Assembly (NCBI GenBank): GCA_018240985.1
Contig: JAFEER010000294.1
Location: 1 to 60,319 of the forward strand
Direction: 5' to 3'
DNA: 60,319 bases
From: Pseudomonadota bacterium
Lineage (GTDB): Bacteria > Pseudomonadota > Gammaproteobacteria > Burkholderiales > Burkholderiaceae_C
The first letter of the stretch is position 1; every line of letters starts with the position of its first letter. The position numbers and the translations under genes are program-made. The notes below the pieces were generated by a model that was not told the origin of the DNA, made no database searches, and saw only the letters and a list, made by a program, of their open reading frames with translations. Positions 31,347 to 39,821 of this stretch are shown here, piece after piece.

Positions 31347-32114
31347 ATGAAACTGCAACAAGGAATGACGGCCCTGGTCACGGGCGGAGTCTCGGGCCTG
31401 GGCGAGGCCTCGGCCGTCGCGCTGCTGGAGCGTGGCCTGAACGTCGTCGCCGTCGATCTGAACGACGAGCGCGGCCAGGCCATGGAACAGAAGTACGCCG
31501 GCCGCCTGCGCTACGTGAAGGCCGACGTGGCCGACGCCGACCAGATGCAGGCCGCGGTGGCCGCGGCCGAGGCCTTCGGCAACTTCCGCGCCCTGGTGCA
31601 CTGCGCGGGCATCGGCGGCCCGGTGCGCCTGATCGAGAAGGACGGCAGCCCCGGCTCGCTGGAAAAGTACACCAACATCATCCGTGTGAACCAGATCGGC
31701 AGCTTCAACACGCTGCGCCTGGCGGCCGTCGCCATGGCGAAGAACGAGCCGATGGACGGTGAACGCGGCGTCTGCGTGCTCACCGCCTCGGTGGCGGGCT
31801 ACGAGGGCCAGATCGGCCAGATCCCCTACGCGTCTTCCAAGGCCGGCGTCATCGGCATGACCATCGTCGCCGCGCGCGACCTGGCCTCCAAGCTCATCCG
31901 CGTGTGCACCATCGCCCCGGGCCTGTTCGACACGCCCATCCTGGACAAGCTGCCCGAGGCCATCCGCCAGTCGCTGGGCGCCTCCGTGCCGCACCCGGCG
32001 CGCCTGGGCCACCCCAGCGAGTACGCCATGACCGCGCTGCACATCCTGGAGAACCCCATGCTCAACGGCGAAACCATCCGCCTGGATGGGGCCATCCGCA
32101 TGCAGCCGAGGTGA
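31347..32114 (+). CDS. SDR, 3-hydroxyacyl-CoA dehydrogenase type 2-like
   Basis: A 255-aa short-chain dehydrogenase. NAD-binding TGGVSGLG near residue 13, Asp in VDLN choosing NAD, HCAGIGG, Ser in LTASVAGYEG, and the catalytic YASSK (Tyr161, Lys165). The overall pattern fits the HSD10/FadB2-like group that oxidises 3-hydroxyacyl-CoA to 3-ketoacyl-CoA, the substrate of the thiolase just upstream. AAGGAG 7 nt before ATG 31347. Confidence 0.88.
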   Translation: MKLQQGMTALVTGGVSGLGEASAVALLERGLNVVAVDLNDERGQAMEQKYAGRLRYVKADVADADQMQAAVAAAEAFGNFRALVHCAGIGGPVRLIEKDGSPGSLEKYTNIIRVNQIGSFNTLRLAAVAMAKNEPMDGERGVCVLTASVAGYEGQIGQIPYASSKAGVIGMTIVAARDLASKLIRVCTIAPGLFDTPILDKLPEAIRQSLGASVPHPARLGHPSEYAMTALHILENPMLNGETIRLDGAIRMQPR

Positions 32115-32194
32115 CATCCCCCTGAGCGGCTGCCGCTGAGCTAGGTTGCGCCAGTCTCATGCAGTGCTGGCCCAGCGATGCGGCGAACTTTGGA

Positions 32195-32262
32195 GGAAGG
32201 TTGGGATGGGGGCTGGAGCGCCGGCATCGTGCCGGCATCGACGCGCGAGCGTCGCTGGCATC
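32195..32262. repeat. GC-rich intergenic element, fragment
   Basis: TTGGGATGGGGGCTGGAGCG, GCCGGCATCGTGCCGGC and CGACGCGCGAGCGTCG are the central part of the family in reverse orientation, without end hairpins. It is joined directly to a crotonase remnant. Confidence 0.55.
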
Positions 32263-32266
32263 CGCC

Positions 32267-32395
32267 GACTGGCCGCAGGCCGAGATGTTCGAGCGCCAGG
32301 TCGCCATCACCGCGCCGGTGTTCGCCTCGCAAGACGCACGCGAGAGCGCCGCGGCCTTTGCCGAGAAGCGCGCGCCGGTGTGGCGGGGTGTTTGA
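32267..32395 (+). pseudogene. Remnant of an enoyl-CoA hydratase C-terminus
   Basis: The frame ending at 32395 reads EMFERQVAITAPVFASQD then AREGA-like ARESAAAFAEKRAPVWRGV and a stop. This is the typical C-terminus of crotonase-family proteins. Everything before it is repeat sequence (32195-32262). So a crotonase gene once stood between the SDR and the receptor and has lost at least 200 residues. Bases 32396-32495 hold no gene. Confidence 0.7.
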
Positions 32396-32495
32396 TGGCA
32401 AAAGAGGCATAGACGCCCGTCCATCAAGCGCTAGAAGCTAGTTAATTCATAGCAAAAACGGTCGCAATGCCGTCAACACCCAAGGAGACAAGACC

Positions 32496-33494
32496 ATGCC
32501 ATTTCCCCATCGCCGTCATACGCTGCGCCTGGCGGGCGCCACTGCCCTGCTGGGCCTGGCCGCCCTGAGCGCGTCGCAGCCCGCGCGGGCCGACGCCGCC
32601 TGGCCCACGCGCCCCATTACCTTCGTCGTGCCCGGCGCGGCAGGCGGCACCACCGACACGCCCGTGCGCTTCCTGGCGCAAAGGCTCGGCGAGCGGCTGG
32701 GTCAGCCCATCGTGGTGGACAACAAACCCGGCGCGGGCGGCATGCTGGGCGCCGGCCTGGTGGCGCGCGCCCAGCCCGACGGCTACACCGTGCTGGTGGG
32801 CAACACCGGCTCCAACGCCATCAACTACACGGCCTACCAGAAGATTGCGTACAAGCCTCAGGACTTCATCGCGTTGACCGACATGATCTCGTTCGCCAAC
32901 GTGCTGGTGGTGCCCGTGAAGTCGCCCATCAAGAGCCTGGACGCGCTGGTTGCCGCCGCCAGGCGCGAGCCCGGCAAGCTGGCGTTCTCGTCCGCCGGCG
33001 TGGGCCAGACCACGCACCTGATGGGCGAGCTGCTGCGCCAGCGCGCCGGGGTGGACGTGGTGCACGTGCCCTACAAGGGCTCCGCGCCCGCCACCATGGC
33101 CATCGTCGCCGGCGAAACCCAGTTCATGTTCGACAACCTCACGGGCTCGCTGGGCCACATCAAGGACGGCAAGCTGCGCGCCCTGGCCGTGACCGGCGCC
33201 ACGCGCGAGCCCGAGCTGCCCGACGTGCCCACCATGACCGAGCTGGGCATGAAGGACTTCGACAAGGTCGGCTGGATGGGCTTCTTCCTGCCCGCCAAAA
33301 CGCCGCCGGAGATCGTGAAAAAGCTCACCGACAACCTGATCGCCGTGCTCCAGGATCCCGCCGTGGTCAAGCGCTACCGCGAGCTAGGCGGCCGCCCCGG
33401 CGGCATGCCGCCCGAGCAGTTCTCGCAAATGGTGGAGCGCGACCGCCAGGACTGGGGCGGGCTGATCCGCAGCCAGAAGCTGCAACTGGATTGA
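32496..33494 (+). CDS. Bug/TTT-family periplasmic solute receptor
   Basis: A 332-aa receptor with a signal peptide (LRLAGATALLGLAALSA, cut after ARA) and the signature WPTRPITFVVPGAAGGTTD, VVDNKPGAGG, VVHVPYKGSAPAT and RALAVTGATREPELPDVPTM. AAGGAGA before the ATG. Its stop codon nearly overlaps the next SDR start, and the receptor, SDR, crotonase and IclR genes follow one another closely, so the ligand is probably the acid degraded by this operon. Confidence 0.9.
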   Translation: MPFPHRRHTLRLAGATALLGLAALSASQPARADAAWPTRPITFVVPGAAGGTTDTPVRFLAQRLGERLGQPIVVDNKPGAGGMLGAGLVARAQPDGYTVLVGNTGSNAINYTAYQKIAYKPQDFIALTDMISFANVLVVPVKSPIKSLDALVAAARREPGKLAFSSAGVGQTTHLMGELLRQRAGVDVVHVPYKGSAPATMAIVAGETQFMFDNLTGSLGHIKDGKLRALAVTGATREPELPDVPTMTELGMKDFDKVGWMGFFLPAKTPPEIVKKLTDNLIAVLQDPAVVKRYRELGGRPGGMPPEQFSQMVERDRQDWGGLIRSQKLQLD

Positions 33495-33496
33495 CC

Positions 33497-34303
33497 ATGG
33501 GCGATTTCCTTTCCTTCACGGGCCGCCACGTCTTCGTCGCCGGCGGCAGCAGCGGCATCAATCTGGGCATCGCCCAGGCGTTCGCACGCGCCGGCGCCCA
33601 GGTCACGGTCATGAGCCGCTCTCCCGACAAGGTGCAGCAGGCGGCCGACGGCCTCAAGGCCCTGGGCGCAGAGGCGCTGGGCATCAGCGCCGACGTGCGC
33701 GACCCCGCCGCGGTGGAGGCGGCGCTGCGCCAGGCGCATGCGCAGTTCGGCGACATCGACGTGTTGATCTCCGGCGCGGCGGGCAATTTCATTGCGCCCG
33801 CGGCCGAGCTCTCGCCCAATGGCTTCAGGACGGTGGTGGACATCGACCTGAACGGCACCTTCCATGTGCTGCGCCTGGCCTATCCGATGCTGAAAAAACC
33901 CGGCGCCAGCATCATCAACATCTCTGCCCCCCAGGGCGTCAACCCCACCATGTACCAGGTGCACGCCTGCGCGGCCAAGGCCGGCATCGACATGATGACG
34001 CGCGTGCTGGCCATGGAATGGGGCGAGGCGGGCGTGCGCGTGAACGCCATCGCCCCCGGCCCGATCGCGGACACCGAGGGCATGCGCCGCCTCGCGCCCT
34101 CGCCCGAGGCGTTGCGCCGCGCCACCGAGACCGTGCCGCTGCAGCGCATGGGCACGCTGGACGACGTTGCCAATGCAGCGCTGTTCCTGGCGTCCGCGCA
34201 GGCCGGCTACATCACCGGCGTGGTGCTTCCCGTCGATGGCGGCGCGGCGCTGCCCGGCGGGCGCGACATGCGCTCGTCCTACACCCCGAGGGAGGCAGCA
34301 TGA
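33497..34303 (+). CDS. SDR, 2,4-dienoyl-CoA reductase-like
   Basis: A 268-aa SDR. NADP-type loop VAGGSSGINLGIAQAFARAG, Arg after the second strand (MSRSPDK), ISGAAGNF, and the active-site region QVHACAAKAGIDMM. At the Tyr position of YxxxK it has a His/Ala-type residue while the Lys is kept, as in the DECR/PECR branch, so a dienoyl- or enoyl-CoA reductase role is more likely than alcohol dehydrogenation. ATG 33497 is 2 bp after the receptor stop. It shares an ATGA overlap with the crotonase gene. Confidence 0.82.
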   Translation: MGDFLSFTGRHVFVAGGSSGINLGIAQAFARAGAQVTVMSRSPDKVQQAADGLKALGAEALGISADVRDPAAVEAALRQAHAQFGDIDVLISGAAGNFIAPAAELSPNGFRTVVDIDLNGTFHVLRLAYPMLKKPGASIINISAPQGVNPTMYQVHACAAKAGIDMMTRVLAMEWGEAGVRVNAIAPGPIADTEGMRRLAPSPEALRRATETVPLQRMGTLDDVANAALFLASAQAGYITGVVLPVDGGAALPGGRDMRSSYTPREAA

Positions 34304-35094
34304 GCACCCGCTACGAGCGCATACGCTTCGGCGTCGATGGCGGGGTGGCCACGCTTATGCTGGACAACCCCGACAAGCGCAACGCCTTCGATCCCGCCAT
34401 GCGCGTGGAAATGGGCGAGGTGGTGCGCCAGGTGCAGGCCGACCCGGCCATCCGCGCCCTGGTGCTGACGGGCGCGGGCGCGCATTTCTGCTCCGGCGGC
34501 GACCTCTCCAACATAGCGGCCAGCGGCCTGGACAACGGCGGCTGGCGCCGGCGCCTGTCCAGCCTGCACGACTGGCTCAAGGATCTGATGCTGCTGGACA
34601 AGCCGGTGATCGCCGCCGTCGATGGCGCGGCCTATGGCGCGGGCTTCAGCCTGGCGCTGGCGGCGGACTTCATCATCGCCAGCACGCGCGCACGCTTCGC
34701 CATGTCCTTCATCCGCGTCGGCGTGGTGCCGGACTGCGCGGCCTTCTACACGCTGCCGCGCATCGTCGGCGTGCAGCGTGCGCGCGAACTGATGCTGTCG
34801 GGGCGCGAGGTCTCGGCCGAGGAGGCGCTGCGGCTGGGCATTGCAACCGAGCTGGCCGCGCCCGACGCGCTGCAGGCGCGCGCCCAGGCGATTGCGCGCA
34901 GCTTCGTTGGCGCCTCGCCGGTGGCGCTGAGCCTGATCAAGCGCTCGCTGGCACTGGCCGCCAGCGACCTGCCATCGCTCTTGGAACAGGAGGCCAACGC
35001 CCAGGCACTGGCCATGGGCACGCCCGAGCATCGCGAGGCGGTGCGCTGCTTCCTGGAGAAAAGGCCGGCGCCCTTCCAGTGGCCGCAGGCCTGA
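34300..35094 (+). CDS. Enoyl-CoA hydratase/isomerase (crotonase family)
   Basis: A 264-aa crotonase. Oxyanion segments GAHFCSGGDLSNIA and AAVDGAAYGAGFSLALAADF are clear. In the active-site helices it reads FIRVGVVPDCAAFYTLPR: the first hydratase Glu is absent and an Asp is present, a pattern more like isomerases of this family. The start ATG 34300 overlaps the SDR stop (ATGA) and has GGAGG upstream. It is coupled to the SDR at 33497. Confidence 0.88.
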   Translation: MSTRYERIRFGVDGGVATLMLDNPDKRNAFDPAMRVEMGEVVRQVQADPAIRALVLTGAGAHFCSGGDLSNIAASGLDNGGWRRRLSSLHDWLKDLMLLDKPVIAAVDGAAYGAGFSLALAADFIIASTRARFAMSFIRVGVVPDCAAFYTLPRIVGVQRARELMLSGREVSAEEALRLGIATELAAPDALQARAQAIARSFVGASPVALSLIKRSLALAASDLPSLLEQEANAQALAMGTPEHREAVRCFLEKRPAPFQWPQA

Positions 35095-35135
35095 CATTGA
35101 AACAGGCGAAAATCGGCGGTTTTTTCGAGGTCGAT

Positions 35136-35906
35136 GTGAACACGGAAGCAGATGCCAAGCTGGTCAGCGCCCTGGTGCGCGGTGTTTCCATACTGCGCTG
35201 CTTCGGCCACAAGCGTACCGAACTGAGCGCGCGCGAGCTGATGGAGTTGACCGGCCTGCCCAAGCCGACGCTGTTCCGCCTGACCGACACCTTGTGCGAG
35301 CTCGGCCTGCTGCGCTATTCGGAGCGCCTGTCCAAGTACGTGCCGGGCCTGGGGCTGCTGCAGCTGTCCTCGCCGGTACTCACGCGCATGGCGCTGCGCC
35401 AGTTTGCGCGGCCGCAAATGCAGGCGCTGGCCGATTTGACCGAGGGGCAGGTGCAGATGTCCGTGGGCCACAGGCGCCGCCTGTGCCCGGTGGAGCTGGC
35501 CAACGGCATGGGCAACACCGTGTATCGCCAGGAGGTCGGCGTGTCCATATCGCTGTCGCGCACCGCCACCGGCCGCGCCTACCTGCTGGGCATGGCCGAG
35601 GACGATCGCCAGGCCTACCTGCGCGATCTGCAGGCGCGCGACCCGCAGCGTGCCGACTGGCTGGCGCAGCGCCTGGTGGACGCCCAGGGCGACCTGGCGC
35701 GCCACGGCTTTTGCCGCAGCCACGGCGACCTGCACAGCGAGATCGAATCCATTGCCGTGCCCATGAGCCAGCCGCAGGACGGCGAGCTATGGGTGTTCGC
35801 GGCCTCGGTGCCGGTGTTCAGCCCGTTGTCCACCAAGCTGGAGACTGAACTGGGGCCGCGCCTGCGCACCCTGGTGCGCTCGGTGGAGAGCGTGCTCGGG
35901 ATGTAG
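35136..35906 (+). CDS. IclR family transcriptional regulator
   Basis: A 256-aa regulator. The N-terminal winged HTH is VSALVRGVSILRCFGHKRTE, then LSARELMELTGLPKPTLFRL. The C-terminal effector domain shows LPVELANGMG-like text (here CPVELANGMG), SRTATGRAYL and a long helix at the end. GTG 35136 with GAGG 5 nt upstream gives the usual lead; TTG 35097 would add 13 residues. It closes the plus-strand operon and probably controls it. Confidence 0.88.
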   Translation: MNTEADAKLVSALVRGVSILRCFGHKRTELSARELMELTGLPKPTLFRLTDTLCELGLLRYSERLSKYVPGLGLLQLSSPVLTRMALRQFARPQMQALADLTEGQVQMSVGHRRRLCPVELANGMGNTVYRQEVGVSISLSRTATGRAYLLGMAEDDRQAYLRDLQARDPQRADWLAQRLVDAQGDLARHGFCRSHGDLHSEIESIAVPMSQPQDGELWVFAASVPVFSPLSTKLETELGPRLRTLVRSVESVLGM

Positions 35907-35943
35907 TTTTTTGACTGGTAACGAGGTTCAGATGGCTTGTCTT

Positions 35944-36043
35944 ACTCCCTCCCCCTCTGGGGGAGGGTGGGGGTGGGGGCCTGCGACGCTCGTATGTCGA
36001 TGCCGGCAAGATGCCGGCGCTCCAGCCCCAGTGGAGGAAGGCG
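35944..36043. repeat. GC-rich intergenic element
   Basis: The left hairpin CTCCCCCTCTGGGGGAG, CGACGCTCGTATGTCGATG and the core GCCGGCAAGATGCCGGC are intact. The right hairpin is reduced to GTGGAGGAAGG, so this copy is 3' truncated. Confidence 0.65.
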
Positions 36044-36093
36044 TCTGAGACAGCTTGCTAATCAAGGCAAGGTGGTTTTTACAAGGAGACTGT

Positions 36094-37212
36094 ATGAAGA
36101 AGGTATTGGACAGCGTTCGCGTGCTGGAGATCGGCGGCCTGGGGCCGGGACCGTTTTGCGCCATGCATCTGGCGGATCTGGGCGCCGACGTGATTTCCGT
36201 GCTGCGCCAGGGCCCGAACGACGGCCCCACCGGCAGCCTGCTGGGCCGCGGCAAGCGCTCGGTGTTCGCCGACCTGAAGACCGAGGAGGGGCGCCGGCTG
36301 GTGCTGGACTTGGTGCGTGACGCCGACATGCTCATCGAGGGCATGCGCCCCGGCGTGATGGAGCGCCTGGGCCTGGGGCCGGAGGAATGCCGCGCCGTCA
36401 ACCCGCGCCTGGTCTATGGCCGCATGACCGGCTGGGGCCAGAGCGGCCCGTTGGCGCCGCGTGCCGGGCATGACACCAACTACGCCGCCGTGAGCGGCGC
36501 GCTGTGGGGCTGCGGCCCGGCGGATGCACGGCCCGTGTCGCCCTTTGCCGTGCTCGGCGACATCGGCGGCGGCGCGCTGTATTTGATGACGGGGCTGCTC
36601 GCGGGCATCGTGCAGGCGCGCGCCACCGGCCGCGGCGCGGTGGTGGACGCGGCCATCGTCGATGGCGCGGCACACATGCTGAACCTGATGCTGAGCGCGC
36701 GCGAGAAGGGCCTGGTGGCGGACGAGCGCGGCCAGAGCCTTCACGACAGCTCGCCGTTCTACGAGACCTATGTCTGCGCCGACGGCAAGCACATCACCAT
36801 CGGCGCCATCGAGCCGCAGTTCTACGCCCTGCTGCTGGATACGCTGGGCCTGGCCGCAGACCCCGATTTCAGCGGCCCGCAATGGGACAAGGCGGCCTGG
36901 CCGCGGCGCCGCGCGCGCCTGGCGGCGTTGTTTCTGGGCCAGCCGCGCGCGCACTGGCAGGCGCTGCTGGAGCCCACCGACGTGTGCTTTGGCGCCGTGC
37001 TCAGTCCCGTGGAGGCTGCCGACCACCCGCACATGCGCGCACGCGGCGTGTACAGCGAGCGCGCCGGCGTGCTGCAGGCCATGCCGGCGCCGCGTTTCGA
37101 CGGCGTGGCCTACGAACCCGGCGAGCTAGCTGCCCCGGGCGCGCACACCCAGTCGGTCATGAATTCCATGGCGCAGGCGGGGGGCGCGTGGCGGCCGCGT
37201 TCAGCGGCGTAG
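36094..37212 (+). CDS. Class III CoA transferase, alpha-methylacyl-CoA racemase-like
   Basis: A 372-aa CaiB/BaiF-family protein. RVLEIGGLGPGPFCAMHLAD at the N-terminus, then APRAGHDTNYAAVSGAL and AVLGDIGGGALYL. The GHD His and the GD Asp are the catalytic pair of alpha-methylacyl-CoA racemase, so epimerisation of a 2-methylacyl-CoA is more likely than CoA transfer. That would suit branched-chain acid oxidation by the neighbouring operons. AAGGAGA before ATG 36094. The 3' end overlaps the convergent MFS gene by 12 bp. Confidence 0.85.
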   Translation: MKKVLDSVRVLEIGGLGPGPFCAMHLADLGADVISVLRQGPNDGPTGSLLGRGKRSVFADLKTEEGRRLVLDLVRDADMLIEGMRPGVMERLGLGPEECRAVNPRLVYGRMTGWGQSGPLAPRAGHDTNYAAVSGALWGCGPADARPVSPFAVLGDIGGGALYLMTGLLAGIVQARATGRGAVVDAAIVDGAAHMLNLMLSAREKGLVADERGQSLHDSSPFYETYVCADGKHITIGAIEPQFYALLLDTLGLAADPDFSGPQWDKAAWPRRRARLAALFLGQPRAHWQALLEPTDVCFGAVLSPVEAADHPHMRARGVYSERAGVLQAMPAPRFDGVAYEPGELAAPGAHTQSVMNSMAQAGGAWRPRSAA

Positions 37213-38436
37213 CAAGGGCGACGCGGGCAGGAAGCGAAACGCCATCGACGCCAGCGCCACCCAGCCGGCAATCGTGAACAGCACGGCGCGGTAGGGCTCG
37301 ATGCCCGCGCTGGCGGCCCAGCCGGCCACGACGCCGGTGGCCGACTGCATCAGCGCCACGCCCAGGAACATGGCCATGGTGAACAGCGACAGCGCCCGCC
37401 CGGTCAGCTCGCTCGGGTAGGAGGCGCGCACGTCGGCGTACTGCAGCACGCTAAAACCCCAGAGCATGCCCAGCAGCAGCATCAGGGCCACGGTGGCGCC
37501 GGCATGCTGCAGCACGGCCATGACGGCGAACATGGCGGCCATGAGCAGGGATGCGTTCGCCACCCAGCCACGGCGGCGCAGCGGGCCCGGATCCATGCGG
37601 CCGAAGCTGCCGGGGGCGAACAGCGAGATCACCGACAGCACCAGGGCCACGTTGCCGCTGTCGATCAGAGTGAAACCGAAACGGTCGATCAAGAGCGGCC
37701 CCAGCCACAGGCCGCGCAGCGACAGGAAGGCGGCGTAGCACGACATGCCCAGCACCAGGATGCCCCAGGTGTGGGGCAGGGTGAACAGCGCGGCAAACCC
37801 GCGCAGGGCCTGGCCCCAGCTTTCCTGCGCGCGCGGCGGCGCGTCGGGCGCCCGGGGTTCATGCACCATGGCGAAGATCAGCAGCCAGGACAGGGCGCTC
37901 AGCACCGCCAGGATGGCAAAGCCCGTGCGCCAGCCCCAGTGCTGCACCACCCAGGCCAGCGGTGTGCCGGTGAACAGCAGGCCCAGGCCGCCCAGCCCCA
38001 GGCACAGGCCCGAGAAGAAGGAGAAGCGATCTGCCGGGAAATGCCGGGCGACGAACAGCGTGCACACCAGCAGCGCCGGCGAGCAGCCGACGCCAATGAG
38101 CAGCTGCCCCACCATGAGCCAGCCATGGCTGGGTGCCAGGGCCGACAGCGCGGCGCCGGCGATGGACAGCGGCGCGGTTGCCAGCACCACGGGGCGCAGG
38201 CCGTAGCGATCCAGCGCAATGCCCATCAGCAGCTGCGCCATGCCGAACGACAGCCCGAACAGGCCGGCGAAGGCGCCCAGCGATTGCGTGGACAGGCCAA
38301 AGTCCTGCTGCAGGCCCGGCGCCACGATGGCGGTGACGGTGCGGTAGGCCTGGCTCAAGGCGAAGCCCGACAGCAGGGCCAGCAGCATGAGCCATAGCGG
38401 GCGTATGCGGGAAGGGGATGGGGTGGGCGATGGCAC
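37201..38436 (-). CDS. MFS transporter
   Basis: A 411-aa inner-membrane carrier with about 12 hydrophobic segments; the loop after TM2 reads GIALDRYGLRP, the usual MFS signature. The frame opens with GTG 38436, without a good ribosome site; ATG 38388 would remove part of TM1 and is less likely. It is downstream of the itaconate-type genes on the same strand (257-bp gap with a repeat), so it might carry their substrate or product, but no direct evidence shows this. Confidence 0.82.
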   Translation of the reverse strand: MPSPTPSPSRIRPLWLMLLALLSGFALSQAYRTVTAIVAPGLQQDFGLSTQSLGAFAGLFGLSFGMAQLLMGIALDRYGLRPVVLATAPLSIAGAALSALAPSHGWLMVGQLLIGVGCSPALLVCTLFVARHFPADRFSFFSGLCLGLGGLGLLFTGTPLAWVVQHWGWRTGFAILAVLSALSWLLIFAMVHEPRAPDAPPRAQESWGQALRGFAALFTLPHTWGILVLGMSCYAAFLSLRGLWLGPLLIDRFGFTLIDSGNVALVLSVISLFAPGSFGRMDPGPLRRRGWVANASLLMAAMFAVMAVLQHAGATVALMLLLGMLWGFSVLQYADVRASYPSELTGRALSLFTMAMFLGVALMQSATGVVAGWAASAGIEPYRAVLFTIAGWVALASMAFRFLPASPLLRR

Positions 38437-38478
38437 TTCTGGAGGTTTTATTTTTCCTGACTACCTCCATGCCGCTGC

Positions 38479-38571
38479 AAGCCCCTCACCCCTCCCTCTC
38501 CCCAAAGGGGCGAGGGCGATCGGTTGCGTCGGCATTTCTCCCTCTCCCTCTGGGAGAGGGCGGGGGTGAGG
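38479..38571. repeat. GC-rich intergenic element, CCTCTCCC variant
   Basis: Two hairpins, CCCTCTCCCCAAAGGGGCGAGGG-like (CTCCCCAAAGGGGCGAG) and CTCCCTCTGGGAGAG, flank a short centre GATCGGTTGCGTCGGC. It lies in the 257-bp spacer 38437-38693, where nothing else is seen apart from a half core TGCCGGCGCTCCCAG at 38679. Confidence 0.6.
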
Positions 38572-38693
38572 GCTCGCGACTCGATCTGAGACATGTCGTT
38601 AATCAGTATATTTTTATAGCATGCAGCGTTTACCTGGTGCCTGCTATGGCTATTTTCTCTATCTATATTGGAACATTGCCGGCGCTCCCAGCG

Positions 38694-39557
38694 TCACGCC
38701 TGGCGCTGCAGTGCCCGTGCATGCCGCGCCAGGGTCTGCCGGGCCTGCAGCAGCACGGGGGCATCGACCATGCGCCCATCGAGCACGCAGACGCCGCCAC
38801 CCGCATCCTGCAGCGCCTGCTGCACGCGGCGCGCCTGGGCCACGGCGGCATCGCCCGGGTCGAAGGCGGCGTGCAGCACGGCGACCTGCGCCGGGTGGAT
38901 GCACAGCTTGGCGCCAAAGCCCATGCGCCGGGCGCGATCGGCGTCATGGCGCATGCGCTCGGGGTTTTGGGTGTCCACCGTCACGCCGTCGATGGGCGCG
39001 GCAATGCCCGCGCGGCGCGCGGCCAGCACCACCGCCATGCGTATCGGCAGCAGCTCGGACTCGTCCTCGGCGCAGGCCATGCCGGCGTCCACCTGAAAGT
39101 CGATGTGGCCGAAGGCCAGGCGCGCCACCTGGGGCGCGGCCGCCAGCGCATCTGCGGCCGCCAGTCCGGCGACGGATTCAATGATGGGCACCAGCGCGGC
39201 GCGTGGCCCGATGGCCTGGGCCACCGTTTGCAGGGTCTGCGCGCGTTCGGCCTTCGGAATCACGGCGCCGGCGATGCCCTGCGGCAGCAACTGCGCCAGC
39301 ATCGCCAGATCCTGGTCAAACCAGGGCGTGCCCTCGGCGTTGACGCGCACCAGCAGGCGCGCGCGCTGCGCGGCGCCCAGCCCCTTGACGGCATCGGCCA
39401 GCGCGCTGCGCGCGCGCTCCTTGTCGGCGGGGGCGACGGCATCCTCCCAGTCGGCGATCACCATGTCGGCGCCGCTGGCCAGGGCCTTGGGCAGGCGCTC
39501 GGGATACGTGGCGGGCACGAACAGGAAGGAGCAGGCCTCGGTCACTGTGATAGCCAT
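38694..39557 (-). CDS. ccl: CitE-like lyase, probable citramalyl-CoA lyase
   Basis: A 287-aa HpcH/HpaI-fold enzyme of the CitE-like group. SFLFVPATYPERLPKALASG, ADWEDAVAPADKERAR (Asp/Glu metal and substrate site), LVRVNAEGTPWFDQD, IPIIES-type VPIIESVAG, FGHIDFQVD and KLCIHPAQV are all visible. In the itaconate pathway this type splits (S)-citramalyl-CoA to acetyl-CoA and pyruvate. That role is inferred from the neighbouring genes, which match the P. aeruginosa ict-ich-ccl locus. AAGGAA before ATG 39557. It could instead act on malyl-CoA. Confidence 0.78.
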   Translation of the reverse strand: MAITVTEACSFLFVPATYPERLPKALASGADMVIADWEDAVAPADKERARSALADAVKGLGAAQRARLLVRVNAEGTPWFDQDLAMLAQLLPQGIAGAVIPKAERAQTLQTVAQAIGPRAALVPIIESVAGLAAADALAAAPQVARLAFGHIDFQVDAGMACAEDESELLPIRMAVVLAARRAGIAAPIDGVTVDTQNPERMRHDADRARRMGFGAKLCIHPAQVAVLHAAFDPGDAAVAQARRVQQALQDAGGGVCVLDGRMVDAPVLLQARQTLARHARALQRQA

Positions 39558-39574
39558 GGTGCTTTCCTTCTTGC

Positions 39575-39766
39575 TTATTGATCGGCCGACACGCCTGCCG
39601 CCTTGATGACCTTGTCCCAGCGCGCGGTCTCGGATTGCAGCAGCGTGCGCAGCGACTCGGGCGTGGCCTTGTCGGGCCAGGCCGCATGGGCGGCGCCGGC
39701 CAGGCCCAGGGAGAGCAGCGCGCAGGCACAGGCGATGCGGGTGGTGGTGTTGCTGATGGGTTTCAT
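39575..39766 (-). pseudogene. Bug/TTT receptor reduced to its two ends (in-frame deletion)
   Basis: A 63-aa frame: an intact signal peptide (RIACACALLSLGLAGAAHA) and the mature start AWPDK, joined directly to a typical receptor C-terminus TPESLRTLLQSETARWDKVI then KAAGVSADQ. The roughly 250 residues between are missing with no frameshift. The peptide could still be exported but cannot bind ligand. It sits between the ccl-like and MmgE/PrpD genes, where the transporter of this catabolic operon would be expected. Confidence 0.8.
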
Positions 39767-39821
39767 GTGCTCTCGTTCGATGTTGTCTGGGTGTTGAAAA
39801 TACGGCAATGCGCTCAGGCCA

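Noticed and set aside
32159..32395. A small intact gene after the SDR
   Set aside because: Its first half is repeat sequence and its second half is the tail of a crotonase, so it is better described as a remnant.
34167..35906. An apparent crotonase-IclR fusion frame
   Set aside because: The 5' half is a shadow of the crotonase gene in another frame; the IclR protein starts at GTG 35136.
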